Notes under the pieces: generated by a model | What the model saw: only the letters and a program-made list of their open reading frames with translations | The model's database searches: none | Told to the model about the DNA's origin: nothing | Translations under genes and position numbers: made by a program | From: Phosphoribacter sp037045045 | GTDB lineage: Bacteria; Actinomycetota; Actinomycetes; Actinomycetales; Dermatophilaceae | NCBI GenBank assembly: GCA_037045045.1 | Contig: JBAOHL010000002.1 | Span: 496,001-560,000 of the forward strand | Length of the DNA stretch: 64,000 nt | Direction of reading: 5' to 3' | In this document: positions 44,149 to 53,200 of the stretch, piece by piece | Layout of the letters: every line of letters begins with the position of its first letter | Position numbering within the stretch: the first letter of the stretch is position 1

Positions 44149-44177
44149 AGGTTAGGTTTTGGTAGGAATAACGTCAA
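44149..44177 (-). promoter_or_regulatory. Promoter of the YbdK-type ligase gene
   Basis: Read on the minus strand: TTGACG (-35, 44177-44172), 17-base spacer, TAACCT (-10, 44154-44149). Two GTTAGG direct repeats flank it on the plus strand. The rest of 43992-44286 shows nothing more. Confidence 0.6.
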
Positions 44178-44286
44178 GTTGGGTTAGGCAGCTGAGCCGC
44201 TCGCCCTTTCCCGGCAAGGGGGTCCGTCCAGGCCAACCCCACAGCCAGCGGCCGGTGGTCCAGACCCGGGGCCGGGATAGGCCAGG

Positions 44287-44727
44287 ATGTCGGTCATGGG
44301 CGACACACCTGAATCGACCGACCTGCTCGCGCTCGCCGAACGGATCCTCGACCAACAGCCGTTCAGCCGGGTGATCGGCGCTCGCGTCGTGGACTTCGGC
44401 AACGGGTCGGCGACGTTCCGGATCCCGGTCCGCGAAGAACTCAAGCAGCAGCACGGATTCCTCCACGGCGGACTGCTCGCGACGGCCGCCGACATCGCCC
44501 TCACGTTCGCCGGCGGCGCGGCCCTCGGCCCCAACGTGCTGACCAGCGGCTTCACCATCGACTTCGTCAAGCCGGCTCAGGGGGTCGCACTGGTCGCTCG
44601 GGCACGAGTCGTCCACGCCGGCTCGCGCCATGCGGTCTGCGTGTGCGAGCTGTCGACCGAGGACGAGCAGGGCTCCCCCACGCTCGTCGCCGTGGCCCAG
44701 GGGACGATCCGGGGGACGGGCGGCTGA
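44287..44727 (+). CDS. PaaI-type hotdog thioesterase
   Basis: The 146-residue hotdog-fold protein has the PaaI signature QQHGFLHGGLLATAADIALT, with the active-site Asp in the central helix, and a TSGFTIDFVKPAQG strand. It probably hydrolyses an aromatic or acyl-CoA ester. ATG 44287 is preceded by AGG only; ATG 44296 is an alternative. It stands alone between minus-strand genes. Confidence 0.85.
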   Translation: MSVMGDTPESTDLLALAERILDQQPFSRVIGARVVDFGNGSATFRIPVREELKQQHGFLHGGLLATAADIALTFAGGAALGPNVLTSGFTIDFVKPAQGVALVARARVVHAGSRHAVCVCELSTEDEQGSPTLVAVAQGTIRGTGG

Positions 44728-44797
44728 GCGCAGGGGGCCCGCTCGGCGGACCCGGCGCGCGATCAGCGCGCCGTAACGGCCGCGGGCCGCGCCATCG

Positions 44798-45124
44798 TCA
44801 GAGCTTGTGGATGACGTCCTTGACGAGCAGCCCGGCGGCCGCTCCGCCGACCGCGCCGAAAGCCGCGCCCCAATAGGCTCCCCACGCGGCGCCCCACCCG
44901 GCTGCCCAGCACACCCCGATGCTGGCCCCCCAGGCCGAGCAGGTCGCGCTGCCGAAGGCCGCGCCGACGACGGCGGCGCGCACCTGGTCGGCGGACAGGT
45001 CCCAGTCGACGTCCAACGCCCGGCGCAGCGATCGGGCCTCTTCGAAGGTCAGCGTGCGGGCCCGACCGAGCAAGGCCACGACGTTCTCGCTGCCCGGCAG
45101 CGCGACAAGGGTGGGGTCCGCCAT
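44798..45124 (-). CDS. Hypothetical Gly/Ala/Trp-rich membrane-associated protein
   Basis: I do not recognise this 108-residue protein. The first 55 residues look soluble (VALPGSENVVALLGRARTLT, DLSADQVRAAVVG). The rest is a hydrophobic Gly/Ala/Trp repeat (CWAAGWGAAWGAYWGAAFGA), resembling glycine-zipper membrane segments. It ends AGLLVKDVIHKL. ATG 45124 has no clear ribosome site. Confidence 0.6.
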   Translation of the reverse strand: MADPTLVALPGSENVVALLGRARTLTFEEARSLRRALDVDWDLSADQVRAAVVGAAFGSATCSAWGASIGVCWAAGWGAAWGAYWGAAFGAVGGAAAGLLVKDVIHKL

Positions 45125-45257
45125 GGCGCCAGGGTAACCCGGCGTCCGCAGCACTCGGCCGCGCCTATCTCGGATGCCGCCCCCCGCCAACGGCCGTAGC
45201 GAGACTTCCGCGGGCTGCCGATGGCCGCGGGGTCGCGCCGGCGCGGCATACCGACCG

Positions 45258-45971
45258 CTACCAGCCCTGCCGGGACAGGAAGCTGCGGATCGCCTCGCGA
45301 GGGTTGTCCGTCAGCGGCGCCCCGTGGGTGAACGCGGCGCGCTCGTACTCCGTCTCGGCGAGCCGGTGCGCGGTCTGCTGGGTCAGCCGGAAGTCGGTGC
45401 AGAACGCGGTGAACGGCCAGCGCAGGCCGCGGACGTTGAAGATGCTGTCGCCGGTGACGAGCGTGCCCGACGGCTCGTGCAGGTATGCCGCGTGGCCCGG
45501 CGAGTGCCCGGGTGTGTGGATGACCCGTAGGCCGCCGGCCACGGGGAGCAGCTGGCCGTCGAGGAGTTCCTCGGCGACCTGGACCGGACCGAACCGGGTG
45601 GGCGAGAGGCGGTCGAGCAGCCGGCCCAGCCGGTATGTCGGATCGCGCGCCGGGCCGCGTCCCTCACGCACGTATTGGGCGTCTTCGGCATGGACCGCTA
45701 CGCCCCGGCCCACCGCCGCCGCCACCGCCGCGGCGCCGCCGACGTGGTCGATGTGGGCGTGGGTGAGGAGCAACCGAGTGACGTCGCTCGGTCCAGAGCC
45801 GATGGCGGTGAGCGCCGCCAGCACCCGTGGCGCGCTGCGGGGCAACCCCATGTCGAGGATGGTCACCTGACCGTCGTCGTCGCGCAGCAGGAACCCGTTG
45901 ACGAAGTCCCCGACGAGCGGCACCCGCCAGATCACGCCATCGACGAGCGGGACGACCGCCCTCTGAGCCAT
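45258..45971 (-). CDS. MBL-fold metallo-hydrolase
   Basis: The 237-residue protein has the metal motif LLLTHAHIDHVGGAAAVAAA (HxHxDH). RVIHTPGHSPGHAAYL and TLVTGDSIFNVRG complete the binuclear site, as in glyoxalase-II-like hydrolases. It begins VPLVDGVIWRVPLVGDFVNG. It is divergent from the hotdog gene at 46072. A perfect inverted repeat, CGTGACG/CGTCACG, lies three bases ahead of its ATG. Confidence 0.88.
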   Translation of the reverse strand: MAQRAVVPLVDGVIWRVPLVGDFVNGFLLRDDDGQVTILDMGLPRSAPRVLAALTAIGSGPSDVTRLLLTHAHIDHVGGAAAVAAAVGRGVAVHAEDAQYVREGRGPARDPTYRLGRLLDRLSPTRFGPVQVAEELLDGQLLPVAGGLRVIHTPGHSPGHAAYLHEPSGTLVTGDSIFNVRGLRWPFTAFCTDFRLTQQTAHRLAETEYERAAFTHGAPLTDNPREAIRSFLSRQGW

Positions 45972-45973
45972 GC

Positions 45974-45995
45974 CGTGACGGTAACAAACGTCACG
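45974..45995. promoter_or_regulatory. Inverted repeat at the start of the metallo-hydrolase gene
   Basis: Arms CGTGACG and CGTCACG (perfect, 7 bp) flank GTAACAAA, ending two bases upstream of the minus-strand ATG (45971). The position over the initiation region suggests an operator or translational control site. Confidence 0.5.
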
Positions 45996-46047
45996 CCGGT
46001 CAGCCCTCGCCGGAGGCCCCGGAGCGGCTGGAGCGATTGACCGCCTA

Positions 46048-46063
46048 GTTACCCCTTGGTAAC
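46048..46063. promoter_or_regulatory. Inverted repeat GTTACC/GGTAAC upstream of the hotdog gene
   Basis: Perfect 6-bp arms with a CCTT loop end 8 bp before ATG 46072, followed by TTTT. It may be an operator in the divergent promoter region shared with the metallo-hydrolase. Note GGTAAC also occurs inside the other repeat. Confidence 0.45.
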
Positions 46064-46071
46064 TTTTGGAT

Positions 46072-46542
46072 ATGCCTACTCTCAACCCCACCGACCTCGG
46101 CGAGGACTTCCTGCGCCGGGTACCCATGGCCCGGACGATGGGGCTGGTCGTCGACGAGGCGCTGCCCACGAAGGCCGTCGTTCGCCTGCCCGACCAGGAC
46201 AAGTTCCACAACCACCTGGGCGGCCCCCAGGCCGGGGCGATCTTCACCCTCGGCGAGGCGGCCAGCGGCATCATCGTGCTGGCCGCGTTCGGCGATCAAC
46301 TCGAGCGGGCCGTGCCGCTGGCCGTGCAGGCGCAGATCGCCTACCGCCGGGTAGCCATGGGCGAGATCACGGCCACCGCGGACATGCCGTATTCGGCGAG
46401 TGAGGTGACCGCTCAGCTCGACGCCGGCCTGAGACCGGAGTTCGAGGTGCCGGTCGTCATCACCCGCGAGGACGGCAGCGTCATCGCCGAGATGGTGACG
46501 TTGTGGACCCTGCGCCCGAAGGACACGACCCCGGCTGTGTGA
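46072..46542 (+). CDS. Hotdog-fold thioesterase (PaaI/DUF4442-like)
   Basis: The 156-residue product has the hotdog pattern DQDKFHNHLGGPQAGAIFTL followed by GEAASGIIVLAAFGD, and an AQIAYRRVAMGEITATADM strand. It begins after a short N-terminus (LGEDFLRRVPMARTMGL). ATG 46072 has TTTTGGAT just before it and no good Shine-Dalgarno. It is divergent from the metallo-hydrolase and may share its control. Confidence 0.8.
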   Translation: MPTLNPTDLGEDFLRRVPMARTMGLVVDEALPTKAVVRLPDQDKFHNHLGGPQAGAIFTLGEAASGIIVLAAFGDQLERAVPLAVQAQIAYRRVAMGEITATADMPYSASEVTAQLDAGLRPEFEVPVVITREDGSVIAEMVTLWTLRPKDTTPAV

Positions 46543-46646
46543 GGCCCCGGGGTGTGTGCGCCCGGGCCGGGTGAGCCCCTGGCCGTATGAGCACCGGGCG
46601 TGTAAGCCCCCCGGCCCCACCGACTGGCCGCTTCCCCCACAACGAC

Positions 46647-46694
46647 GAAGGTGTGGCAGAACGCGCGCTATACGCCGCGTTCTGCCACACCTTC
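46647..46694. terminator. Strong bidirectional terminator hairpin
   Basis: A perfect 19-bp stem (GAAGGTGTGGCAGAACGCG and complement) with a 10-base loop lies between the convergent hotdog and hsp20 genes. It has no U-tract. Confidence 0.88.
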
Positions 46695-46718
46695 GGGCGT
46701 CGATGGGCGCCTGTTGCC

Positions 46719-47144
46719 TTAGGCGACGCTGGCCTCGATGGTCTCAGCGCCCTTGGCGTGGTTCACCGAGATCTTGCGAGGCTTGGCCTCTTCGGCCACG
46801 GGGATCGTGAGCGTGAGCACGCCGTCGGCATACCCGGCCTCGATGCGGTCGGGAGCGACGCCGTAGCCGAGCGTGAGCTGGCGGGCGAAGGTGCCGCTGG
46901 GGCGCTCATGCGAGAGCCACTGGAACTGCCCCTCGGGCTCGGTCTTGCGCTCGGCGCGGATGGTCAGGGTGCGGTCCTCGACGTCGACGTCGACCGTTCC
47001 CGGGTCCACACCCGGCAGGTCGATGCGCACGACGAAGGCCTCGCCGTCGCGGTACAGGTCCATCGGCATCGCCATGGACGCGGGGGTGCGAGCGCCGGAG
47101 AAGAACCGGTCCATCTCGCGGAAGGGGTCGAACTGGGTGGCCAT
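46719..47144 (-). CDS. Small heat-shock protein Hsp20
   Basis: The 141-residue protein has an alpha-crystallin domain at about residues 35-130 (DLYRDGEAFVVRIDLPGVDP, GTVDVDVEDRTLTIRAER, YADGVLTLTIPVAEEAKPRK). It starts MATQFDPFREMDRFF, as in actinobacterial Hsp18. CAGGAGGCTGACC is the ribosome site. It binds unfolding proteins and hands them to DnaK. A HAIR-like box about 92 bp upstream places it in the HspR regulon, together with the dnaK operon 42 kb away. Confidence 0.92.
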   Translation of the reverse strand: MATQFDPFREMDRFFSGARTPASMAMPMDLYRDGEAFVVRIDLPGVDPGTVDVDVEDRTLTIRAERKTEPEGQFQWLSHERPSGTFARQLTLGYGVAPDRIEAGYADGVLTLTIPVAEEAKPRKISVNHAKGAETIEASVA

Positions 47145-47235
47145 GCGGGTCAGCCTCCTGCTGAGTCGGTCATTCGTCTCGAAGAGCGACGCATCGAGGT
47201 CGGTCGACAGACTTGATAACCTCACCATCCCTCTT

Positions 47236-47256
47236 CATGAGCGATAACGGCTCAAC
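47236..47256 (-). promoter_or_regulatory. HAIR-like HspR box upstream of hsp20
   Basis: The plus strand reads CATGAGC, seven bases, GCTCAAC. The TGAG/CTCA core and N7 spacing match the HspR consensus, with outer positions diverged. Confidence 0.7.
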
Positions 47257-47333
47257 TTCACGTCTTGTTCCGCGCCGCGAGAGGATTCACCAGGCGAGAG
47301 AGAACGGCGGCGAACGCGCCGCGGGGGGCACCT

Positions 47334-48383
47334 TCAGTGGCGCGGCATGAGCACCGTGTAGTCGACGTCGAGCACGACGTTCGGCAGGTACTTGCCCTCC
47401 GGCCCCTGGTACGGGAAGTCGGCACCGGAGAGGTCCTTCGTCGCCACCGTGCGCAGCCGCAGGCCGCCGACGTCCTCGCGCCCGGGGATCTCGAGCTTGT
47501 CGAGCACCTGCGACCACGCGTAGACGGTGTCCCCGGCGAACGTCGGGTTCGCATGGGTCCCGCCGTTGATCGCGGCGATGCACACGGCGTTGGCCAGGCC
47601 GTTGTACGACAGCGCCCGGGCCAGGCTGATGATGTGCCCGCCGTAGACGATCCGCCGCCCGAACCGGCCTGCGGACTCCACGTGCTGGTTGAAGTGGACC
47701 TTGGCGGTGTTGTGGTAGAGCCGAGTGGCGAGCATGTGCTCGGCCTCCTCGATCGTCATGCCGTCGACGTGGTCGATCCGCTCGCCGATCTCGTAGTCCT
47801 CCCACAGGTAGGGACTGCCGGCGAGCACGGTGTCGTAGGTCCGCCCGCGTAGGTCGAACGGCACGACGAGCTCGCCGGCCGGCACGGCAGCGGGCAGCTC
47901 GGGCAGCACGGTTTCCGGCGGGGGCGCGCTCTCGTCGCCCTTGCGGACCATGACCCAGCGGACGTAGTCGAGCACGGTCTCGCCGCGTTGGTTGGTCCCC
48001 ACCGAGTGGACGTAGACGACGCCGGTCTTGCCGTCGCGGTTGGGCTTGAGGCCGATGACCTCCGACCGGGCCGCGAGGGTGTCGCCGGGGTAGACCGGCA
48101 CGCCGAATCGCCCGGCGGCATACCCGAGGTTCGCCACGGCATTGAGCGAGATGTCGGGCACCGTCTTGCCGAAGACGACGTGGAACACGAGCATGCTGTC
48201 CAGCGGCATCCGCTCCATGCCCATGGCCTGCGCGAAGGACTCCCCCGCCGTCATGGCGAACCGCGGGCCGTAGAGCGCGGTGTACATCGCGACGTCGCCG
48301 TCGCTCACAGTGCGGGGTGTCGCGTGGACGATCTCCTGCCCGATCCGGAAGTCCTCGAAGTAGTTGCCGGGCACCGTTTTCAT
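47334..48383 (-). CDS. MaoC-family dehydratase, mesaconyl-CoA hydratase-like
   Basis: The 349-residue protein is a double-hotdog MaoC enzyme. It begins MKTVPGNYFEDFRIGQEIVH and has FGKTVPDISLNAVANLGYAA, then VVYVHSVGTNQRGETVLDYV and RWVMVRKGDE. The second half has EDYEIGERIDHVDGMTIEEA, NTAKVHFNQH and YGGHIISLARALSYNGLANA. Length and motifs closely resemble mesaconyl-C1-CoA hydratase (beta-methylmalyl-CoA dehydratase, Mch) of the ethylmalonyl-CoA and related pathways. No other gene of those pathways lies nearby except two acyl-CoA ligases, so its physiological substrate remains open. Confidence 0.85.
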   Translation of the reverse strand: MKTVPGNYFEDFRIGQEIVHATPRTVSDGDVAMYTALYGPRFAMTAGESFAQAMGMERMPLDSMLVFHVVFGKTVPDISLNAVANLGYAAGRFGVPVYPGDTLAARSEVIGLKPNRDGKTGVVYVHSVGTNQRGETVLDYVRWVMVRKGDESAPPPETVLPELPAAVPAGELVVPFDLRGRTYDTVLAGSPYLWEDYEIGERIDHVDGMTIEEAEHMLATRLYHNTAKVHFNQHVESAGRFGRRIVYGGHIISLARALSYNGLANAVCIAAINGGTHANPTFAGDTVYAWSQVLDKLEIPGREDVGGLRLRTVATKDLSGADFPYQGPEGKYLPNVVLDVDYTVLMPRH

Positions 48384-48554
48384 CGTCGTCCCTCGCCTGT
48401 ATGCCGGGTGCAGCGTTTCGCTCGCATCCTCCCACCGGTCGGCGCGCGCGGGCCGGGGCGGGGTCGGAGTCGTTGATCACGACCCGCGGGGGCACGGCCG
48501 CGCACCGACGACCCAGGCCAGGCGCGCGGCCACACCGCACCCATCGACGGCAGC

Positions 48555-50114
48555 TCACCGAGCGTCGCCGCGTTGACCTTCCTGCCGATCGGCGAGGTCG
48601 CGCCGGAGGATCTTGCCGTTGGGGGTGCGCGGCAGGGCGTCGACGAAAACGACCTCCCGCGGGCGCTTGTACGCGGCGAGGTGCTCCGCGGCATACCCGA
48701 GGATGCTTGCCGCGTCGACGGATTCGCGGTCGTCCGGGTCGGTCGGCACGACGAACGCGGTGATGATCCGCAGCCCTTCGCGCACCTGCACCTCGGTGAC
48801 GGCCACCTCGCCGACGTCGGGGTGGCGGGCCAGGCAGTGCTCGACCTCCAGGGGTGAGACGCGGTAGCCCATCGCGGTCATCACGTCGTCGTTGCGCCCG
48901 TGGTAGTACAGGTAGCCGTCCGGGCCGACGTGGACGAGGTCGCTCGTGACGAACCACTCCCCCCGGTATGCCGCGGCCTGCTCCTCGGGGCGGCGCCAGT
49001 AGCCGAGCATGAGGCCGGGGTCGCTGCGATGCACGGCCAGCAGGCCGATCTGCCCGTCGGGCACCGGCGTGACATCGGCGCCGTCCTGCGGCAGGACCGC
49101 GACCCGCCGACCCGGCTGCGGGCGGCCCGGGCTGCCCGGACGGGTGGCCACGGTGGGACCGCTGGAGACGAACGTCGACACCTCGCTCATCCCCAACGCC
49201 TCGAACAGTTCCCGCCCGGTGGCCTCGCGCCAACGGCTCCACAGCGACGGGGTGAGCGCCTCGCCGGCGACCAGGCCATGGCGCAGCGAGGACAGGTCCA
49301 CGGCGCCGAGCTCGCCCCGGGCGAGCAGCTGGCGGTAGACGCCCGGAACCGCGGCGAAATGGGTGGCCCGGAACCGCTCGAGGAGCGTCGGCCACGCGCT
49401 CGGATCCTTGGGCCCGTCGTAGACCACGGCGGTCGCGCCGTTGGCCCACGGGTCGGTGAGGCCGACGCCGAGGGTGTACGTCCAGTTGAAGGCGCCGGCA
49501 TGGAGCATGACGTCGCCCGGGCCGATGCCGAGCCAGTGGGCGTACATCGGCCGGCGGCCCCAGGCGGCCCGGTGCGCGTGCAGGACGCCCTTGGGCCGGT
49601 CGGTCGTCCCCGAGGTGTAGACGAGGTAGGCGGGGTCGTCCGCGGCGGTGTCGGCGTATGCCGCGCGGCTCGGTTGCGCGCGCCAGCGGGCGACGTCGGC
49701 CGGTCCGGCGCCGCGGACCCCGTCGGGCAGGTCGACCCGCAAGGCGTCCTCGGCGACGACGAGGTGGCAGCGGGAATCGGCGACGAGGAAGTCGACCTCC
49801 TCGGCGGTGAGTTGGGTCGAGGTGGGGATAGCGACGAGGCCCGCCGCGATCGCCCCGAAGAACACCAGCGGATAGGCGCTGGTGTTGCCGAGGCGCACGA
49901 GGACCCGATCGCCCGGGGCGAGTCCAGATGCCAGCAGGCCGGCGGCAACCGCGCGGACCGCGTCGTCGAGTTCGGCGAAGGTCCACCGCTCGGCGGCTTC
50001 GGGGGGTGCCGCCGCGTCGTGGACGACGACGAGGGCGGTGGCGTCGGGCCGAGCCGCCGCGGGGTCTCCGACGCAGTAGCGGGCCATGTTGAACCGCTGC
50101 GGCACCGCCTCCAT
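48555..50114 (-). CDS. Acyl-CoA synthetase (AMP-binding; benzoate/acetate-CoA-ligase-like)
   Basis: The 519-residue ANL-superfamily enzyme has the P-loop-like AYLVYTSGTTDRPKGVLHAH motif, the adenine-binding EALGMSEVSTF, the hinge YYHGRNDDVMTAMGYRVSPL and the catalytic lysine motif PRTPNGKILRRDL. It activates a carboxylate to acyl-AMP and then acyl-CoA. WTYTLGVGLTDPWANGATAV is typical of the short/aryl-acid group. It is upstream of the MaoC gene on the same strand, 171 bp apart, and may supply its substrate. Confidence 0.88.
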   Translation of the reverse strand: MEAVPQRFNMARYCVGDPAAARPDATALVVVHDAAAPPEAAERWTFAELDDAVRAVAAGLLASGLAPGDRVLVRLGNTSAYPLVFFGAIAAGLVAIPTSTQLTAEEVDFLVADSRCHLVVAEDALRVDLPDGVRGAGPADVARWRAQPSRAAYADTAADDPAYLVYTSGTTDRPKGVLHAHRAAWGRRPMYAHWLGIGPGDVMLHAGAFNWTYTLGVGLTDPWANGATAVVYDGPKDPSAWPTLLERFRATHFAAVPGVYRQLLARGELGAVDLSSLRHGLVAGEALTPSLWSRWREATGRELFEALGMSEVSTFVSSGPTVATRPGSPGRPQPGRRVAVLPQDGADVTPVPDGQIGLLAVHRSDPGLMLGYWRRPEEQAAAYRGEWFVTSDLVHVGPDGYLYYHGRNDDVMTAMGYRVSPLEVEHCLARHPDVGEVAVTEVQVREGLRIITAFVVPTDPDDRESVDAASILGYAAEHLAAYKRPREVVFVDALPRTPNGKILRRDLADRQEGQRGDAR

Positions 50115-50198
50115 GCCTCCAGCATCCCAGGCCCGACCGGCGGGTGATCGCCTGGCGCCGCCCTGCCGCGGCGGCCCCGAACGGCATACCGTGCCGGT

Positions 50199-51248
50199 AT
50201 GTGTATCGAGTCCGACGCGGGCCAGGCCCGTCTCGCCGCGCCTCGTCCGACGACCGGCGCGGCAATCGATCCGATCCGCCTGGAGCCCGTCGACGAGGTG
50301 CGGATCACCACCCTCGTCGACAACGTCTACGACGGGTTGCTCCCCGGGGACGAAGCGGTGACCCGCGCGCCGATGGCCAATCCCGTGGCGGCCGGGCAGT
50401 TCGAGGGCGGCTCCACCATTGTGGGGCTGCGGGCCGAACACGGGTTCAGCGCTCTCGTCGAGGTCCGACGCGGCGATCGCACGTCAACGGTGCTCTTCGA
50501 CACCGGCCTGTCCCCCGACGCCATGGTCGACAACGCCGACCGGATCGGGGTGTCCTTCGACGCGGTGACCGCGACGGTGCTCAGCCACGGCCACTTCGAC
50601 CACGCCGGCGGTCTGGCCGGCCTCGCGGCCCGGCGCGGCCGATCGGGGATGCCGCTGACTCTGCACCCCAACGTCTGGTCGCATCGGCGCCTCGCCCTGC
50701 CCGGCGTGGGGATCCAACCGCTGCCCACCCTGTCGAAGTCGGCCCTGGCCGGCGAGGGATTCGAGGTCATCGAGCGGCGGGTCCCCTCGCTGCTGCTCGA
50801 CGGATGCCTGCTCGTCACGGGCGAGGTCGACCGCACGACCGAGTTCGAGCGAGGTATGCCGCCGGCGCACGAGGCGTGGGACGGCGCTGGGTGGCGACAC
50901 GACCCGCTCGTCGTCGACGACCAGGCCGTCGTCGTCGACGTGCGCGGTCGGGGGCTGGTCGTGCTCACCGGATGTGGTCATGCCGGGGTCGTCAACATCG
51001 TCCGGCACGCGATGCGCCTCACCGGCGTCGAGCGGCTGGCTGGGCTCGTCGGCGGGTTCCACCTCGGCGGGCCGGCGTTCGAGCCGGTCATCGAGCCGAC
51101 CGTGGCCGCCCTGGCCGAGTGGGCACCCGAGATCGTCGTCCCCGGGCACTGCACGGGCTGGCGCGCCCAGCACGCCCTCGCGGCCCGGTTGCCGCAGGCG
51201 TGGAAGCCGGGGAGTTCGGGGTCGACCTACCTCGTCCGAGCGGCCTGA
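50199..51248 (+). CDS. MBL-fold metallo-hydrolase (dihydropterin-phosphate-synthase-like)
   Basis: The 349-residue protein has the metal motif ATVLSHGHFDHAGG near residue 130, then VVLTGCGHAGVVNIVRHAMR and a C-terminal VPGHCTGWRAQHALAARLP. This three-motif set matches the archaeal/bacterial MBL group annotated as dihydropterin-related phosphate synthases, whose function in bacteria is uncertain. It is divergent from the acyl-CoA synthetase. Confidence 0.85.
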   Translation: MCIESDAGQARLAAPRPTTGAAIDPIRLEPVDEVRITTLVDNVYDGLLPGDEAVTRAPMANPVAAGQFEGGSTIVGLRAEHGFSALVEVRRGDRTSTVLFDTGLSPDAMVDNADRIGVSFDAVTATVLSHGHFDHAGGLAGLAARRGRSGMPLTLHPNVWSHRRLALPGVGIQPLPTLSKSALAGEGFEVIERRVPSLLLDGCLLVTGEVDRTTEFERGMPPAHEAWDGAGWRHDPLVVDDQAVVVDVRGRGLVVLTGCGHAGVVNIVRHAMRLTGVERLAGLVGGFHLGGPAFEPVIEPTVAALAEWAPEIVVPGHCTGWRAQHALAARLPQAWKPGSSGSTYLVRAA

Positions 51249-51469
51249 GACGCGCTGCGGCCGGTCGGAGCGGCCCGCCGAGTCACCGCGACTGACCGTC
51301 GCTATCCCCGACGAGCCCGGCTCCCTGGGCCGCCTGCTCAGCCGTGCGCGGCTGGGGCCTGCTCGCTACCTCGGACTGCCGAGTCGGCATCTGCCGAAGC
51401 GGGACGATCGCGGCAGCGGCGGTGACCAGCACCACGATCCCGCCGACGAGGGGTGCGGGCAGACGCCGG

Positions 51470-53083
51470 CTACCCGTCGCCCGCCTCGGCGGCCACCTCG
51501 GCCGCCCAGCGCAGGTCCGCCTTGCCCGAGGGGCTGCGCTTGAGTTCCTCGCAGAGGCGCAGTGCCGTCGGCCGCTTGTAGTCGGCGAGCTCCGCACCCA
51601 CGTGGGCGCGCAGGTCCGCCAGGGTGAGCGTGGCACCGGGCTGCAGCGCCACGACCGCCGCGATCCGATGCCCCCAGCGCGGATCGGGCACGCCGACGAC
51701 CATGACGTCGCGGACCGCGGGATGGCGCCGGATGCAGTTCTCGACCTCTTCGGCGAAGACCTTCTCGCCGCCGGAGTTGATGACCCCGCTACCTCGGCCG
51801 TGGAACGTCACGACTCCGTCGGCGTCGATCGACACGAGGTCGCCCGGCACGACATAGCGCACCCCGTCGATGGTCCGGAACGTCTCGGCGGTCTTGGCCT
51901 CGTCGCCGAGGTAGCGGATGTGCTCGTCGGACACCGCGGCCAGGCGCCCGATCCGCCCGGACCCGGGCTCGACGTCGCGGCCGGTGTCGTCGATGATGCG
52001 GCATCCCGGCAAGAGCCGGAACCGGGCCGTGCTCACCGGGTCGCCCCGACGCGTCTCCGCGACCGCGAACGGCCCGCCCTCGGTGGCGGCGACGAGGTCG
52101 CGGCAGAGGAAGTCGGCGTGGGCGAGCAGCCGGGCCTTGCTCTCGGCGCTCCACATCACCCCGTAGGAGAGGATCCGCTTGAGCGAGGACAGGTCGTAGG
52201 GCCGGCCGGCGGCAACCGCTCGGTCGAGGGCGTCGGCCAGCGGCACGGCGAACACGTCCCCGACGATCCCGACGGTGTCGACGCGTTGACGCTCGATGGT
52301 CGAGGCGAGGTCGTCGGGGTCGTACCCACGTTCGGTGAGGCAGGCCACTCGGCCACCGGCGAGCAGCGCGCCGAGGCTGGTGTACATCCCGGCCCCGTGC
52401 ATGAGCGGTGGACCGGGCAGGGTGACCATCGTCTCGCCACCGGGCTTGAGCCCTTCGAGGGTCGTGCGCAACTCGTCCAACGACTGGGGGTAGGGCACTC
52501 CGAGGTTGAGGAACCCGTTCGCGGCGACCACCCCGAAGAGCCAGGAATGGCGCGAGAGCACCCCCCGCGGCATACCGGTCGTGCCGCCGGTGTACATGAG
52601 CCACTCGTCGTTGCCGCGCTCGATCCGTGACATCGGCTCGGCGCCGAGCGCGTCCTCGAATTGGACCGCGCCGTCGAGCAGGTCCGTCCCGCCGAGTTGG
52701 ACGAGGGCCGGCCGCCGCTGCAGGCCGTCGAGGGCGGGGCCCAGCCGGTCGGCGACGCTGGCGTCGTAAAGCACGGCGCGGACGTCGGCGTCGCGGAAGA
52801 TGTACGTCATCTCCTCGGCCTTGTACCGGTAGTTGACGTTGACCGGCACGGCCCGACACTTCAGCGCCGCGAACACGGCCTCGAAGTACTCCGGGCTGTT
52901 GAACAGACAGATGGCGACCCGGTGGCCCGGCCCGATCCCCGCCGCGCTGAGGTGGCCGGCCAGCCGAGCGGCGGCAGCGTCGAGCCGCGCCCAGGTGACG
53001 ACCCGGTCCCCCTGGGTGATCGCACCTCGCTCGCTCATGACGTCGGCGACGGTCTCCAGGACGGTCGCGAAGTTCTCCTCCAT
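51470..53083 (-). CDS. Fatty-acyl/acyl-CoA synthetase (FadD type)
   Basis: The 537-residue ANL enzyme has DEWLMYTGGTTGMPRGVLSR as its phosphate-binding loop (GG in place of the common SG), AATEGGPFAVAETR as the adenine motif region, the hinge FHGRGSGVINSGGEKVFAEE and the catalytic lysine in KRSPSGKADLRW. It resembles the mycobacterial FadD ligases that act on steroid or long-chain acids. AGGAGG lies 6 bp ahead of its ATG. In 51249-51469 I see no gene. Confidence 0.88.
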   Translation of the reverse strand: MEENFATVLETVADVMSERGAITQGDRVVTWARLDAAAARLAGHLSAAGIGPGHRVAICLFNSPEYFEAVFAALKCRAVPVNVNYRYKAEEMTYIFRDADVRAVLYDASVADRLGPALDGLQRRPALVQLGGTDLLDGAVQFEDALGAEPMSRIERGNDEWLMYTGGTTGMPRGVLSRHSWLFGVVAANGFLNLGVPYPQSLDELRTTLEGLKPGGETMVTLPGPPLMHGAGMYTSLGALLAGGRVACLTERGYDPDDLASTIERQRVDTVGIVGDVFAVPLADALDRAVAAGRPYDLSSLKRILSYGVMWSAESKARLLAHADFLCRDLVAATEGGPFAVAETRRGDPVSTARFRLLPGCRIIDDTGRDVEPGSGRIGRLAAVSDEHIRYLGDEAKTAETFRTIDGVRYVVPGDLVSIDADGVVTFHGRGSGVINSGGEKVFAEEVENCIRRHPAVRDVMVVGVPDPRWGHRIAAVVALQPGATLTLADLRAHVGAELADYKRPTALRLCEELKRSPSGKADLRWAAEVAAEAGDG

Positions 53084-53200
53084 GGATCCTCCTTGCGCCA
53101 GAGCGTATGCCGGGTACCGGCAGGGCGCGGATCGCCGTTCCGCAGGCCGGTATGCCGCACCGGCAGGTCACGGTGTGGGCTGCGGCCGGCGGCGAGCGCG

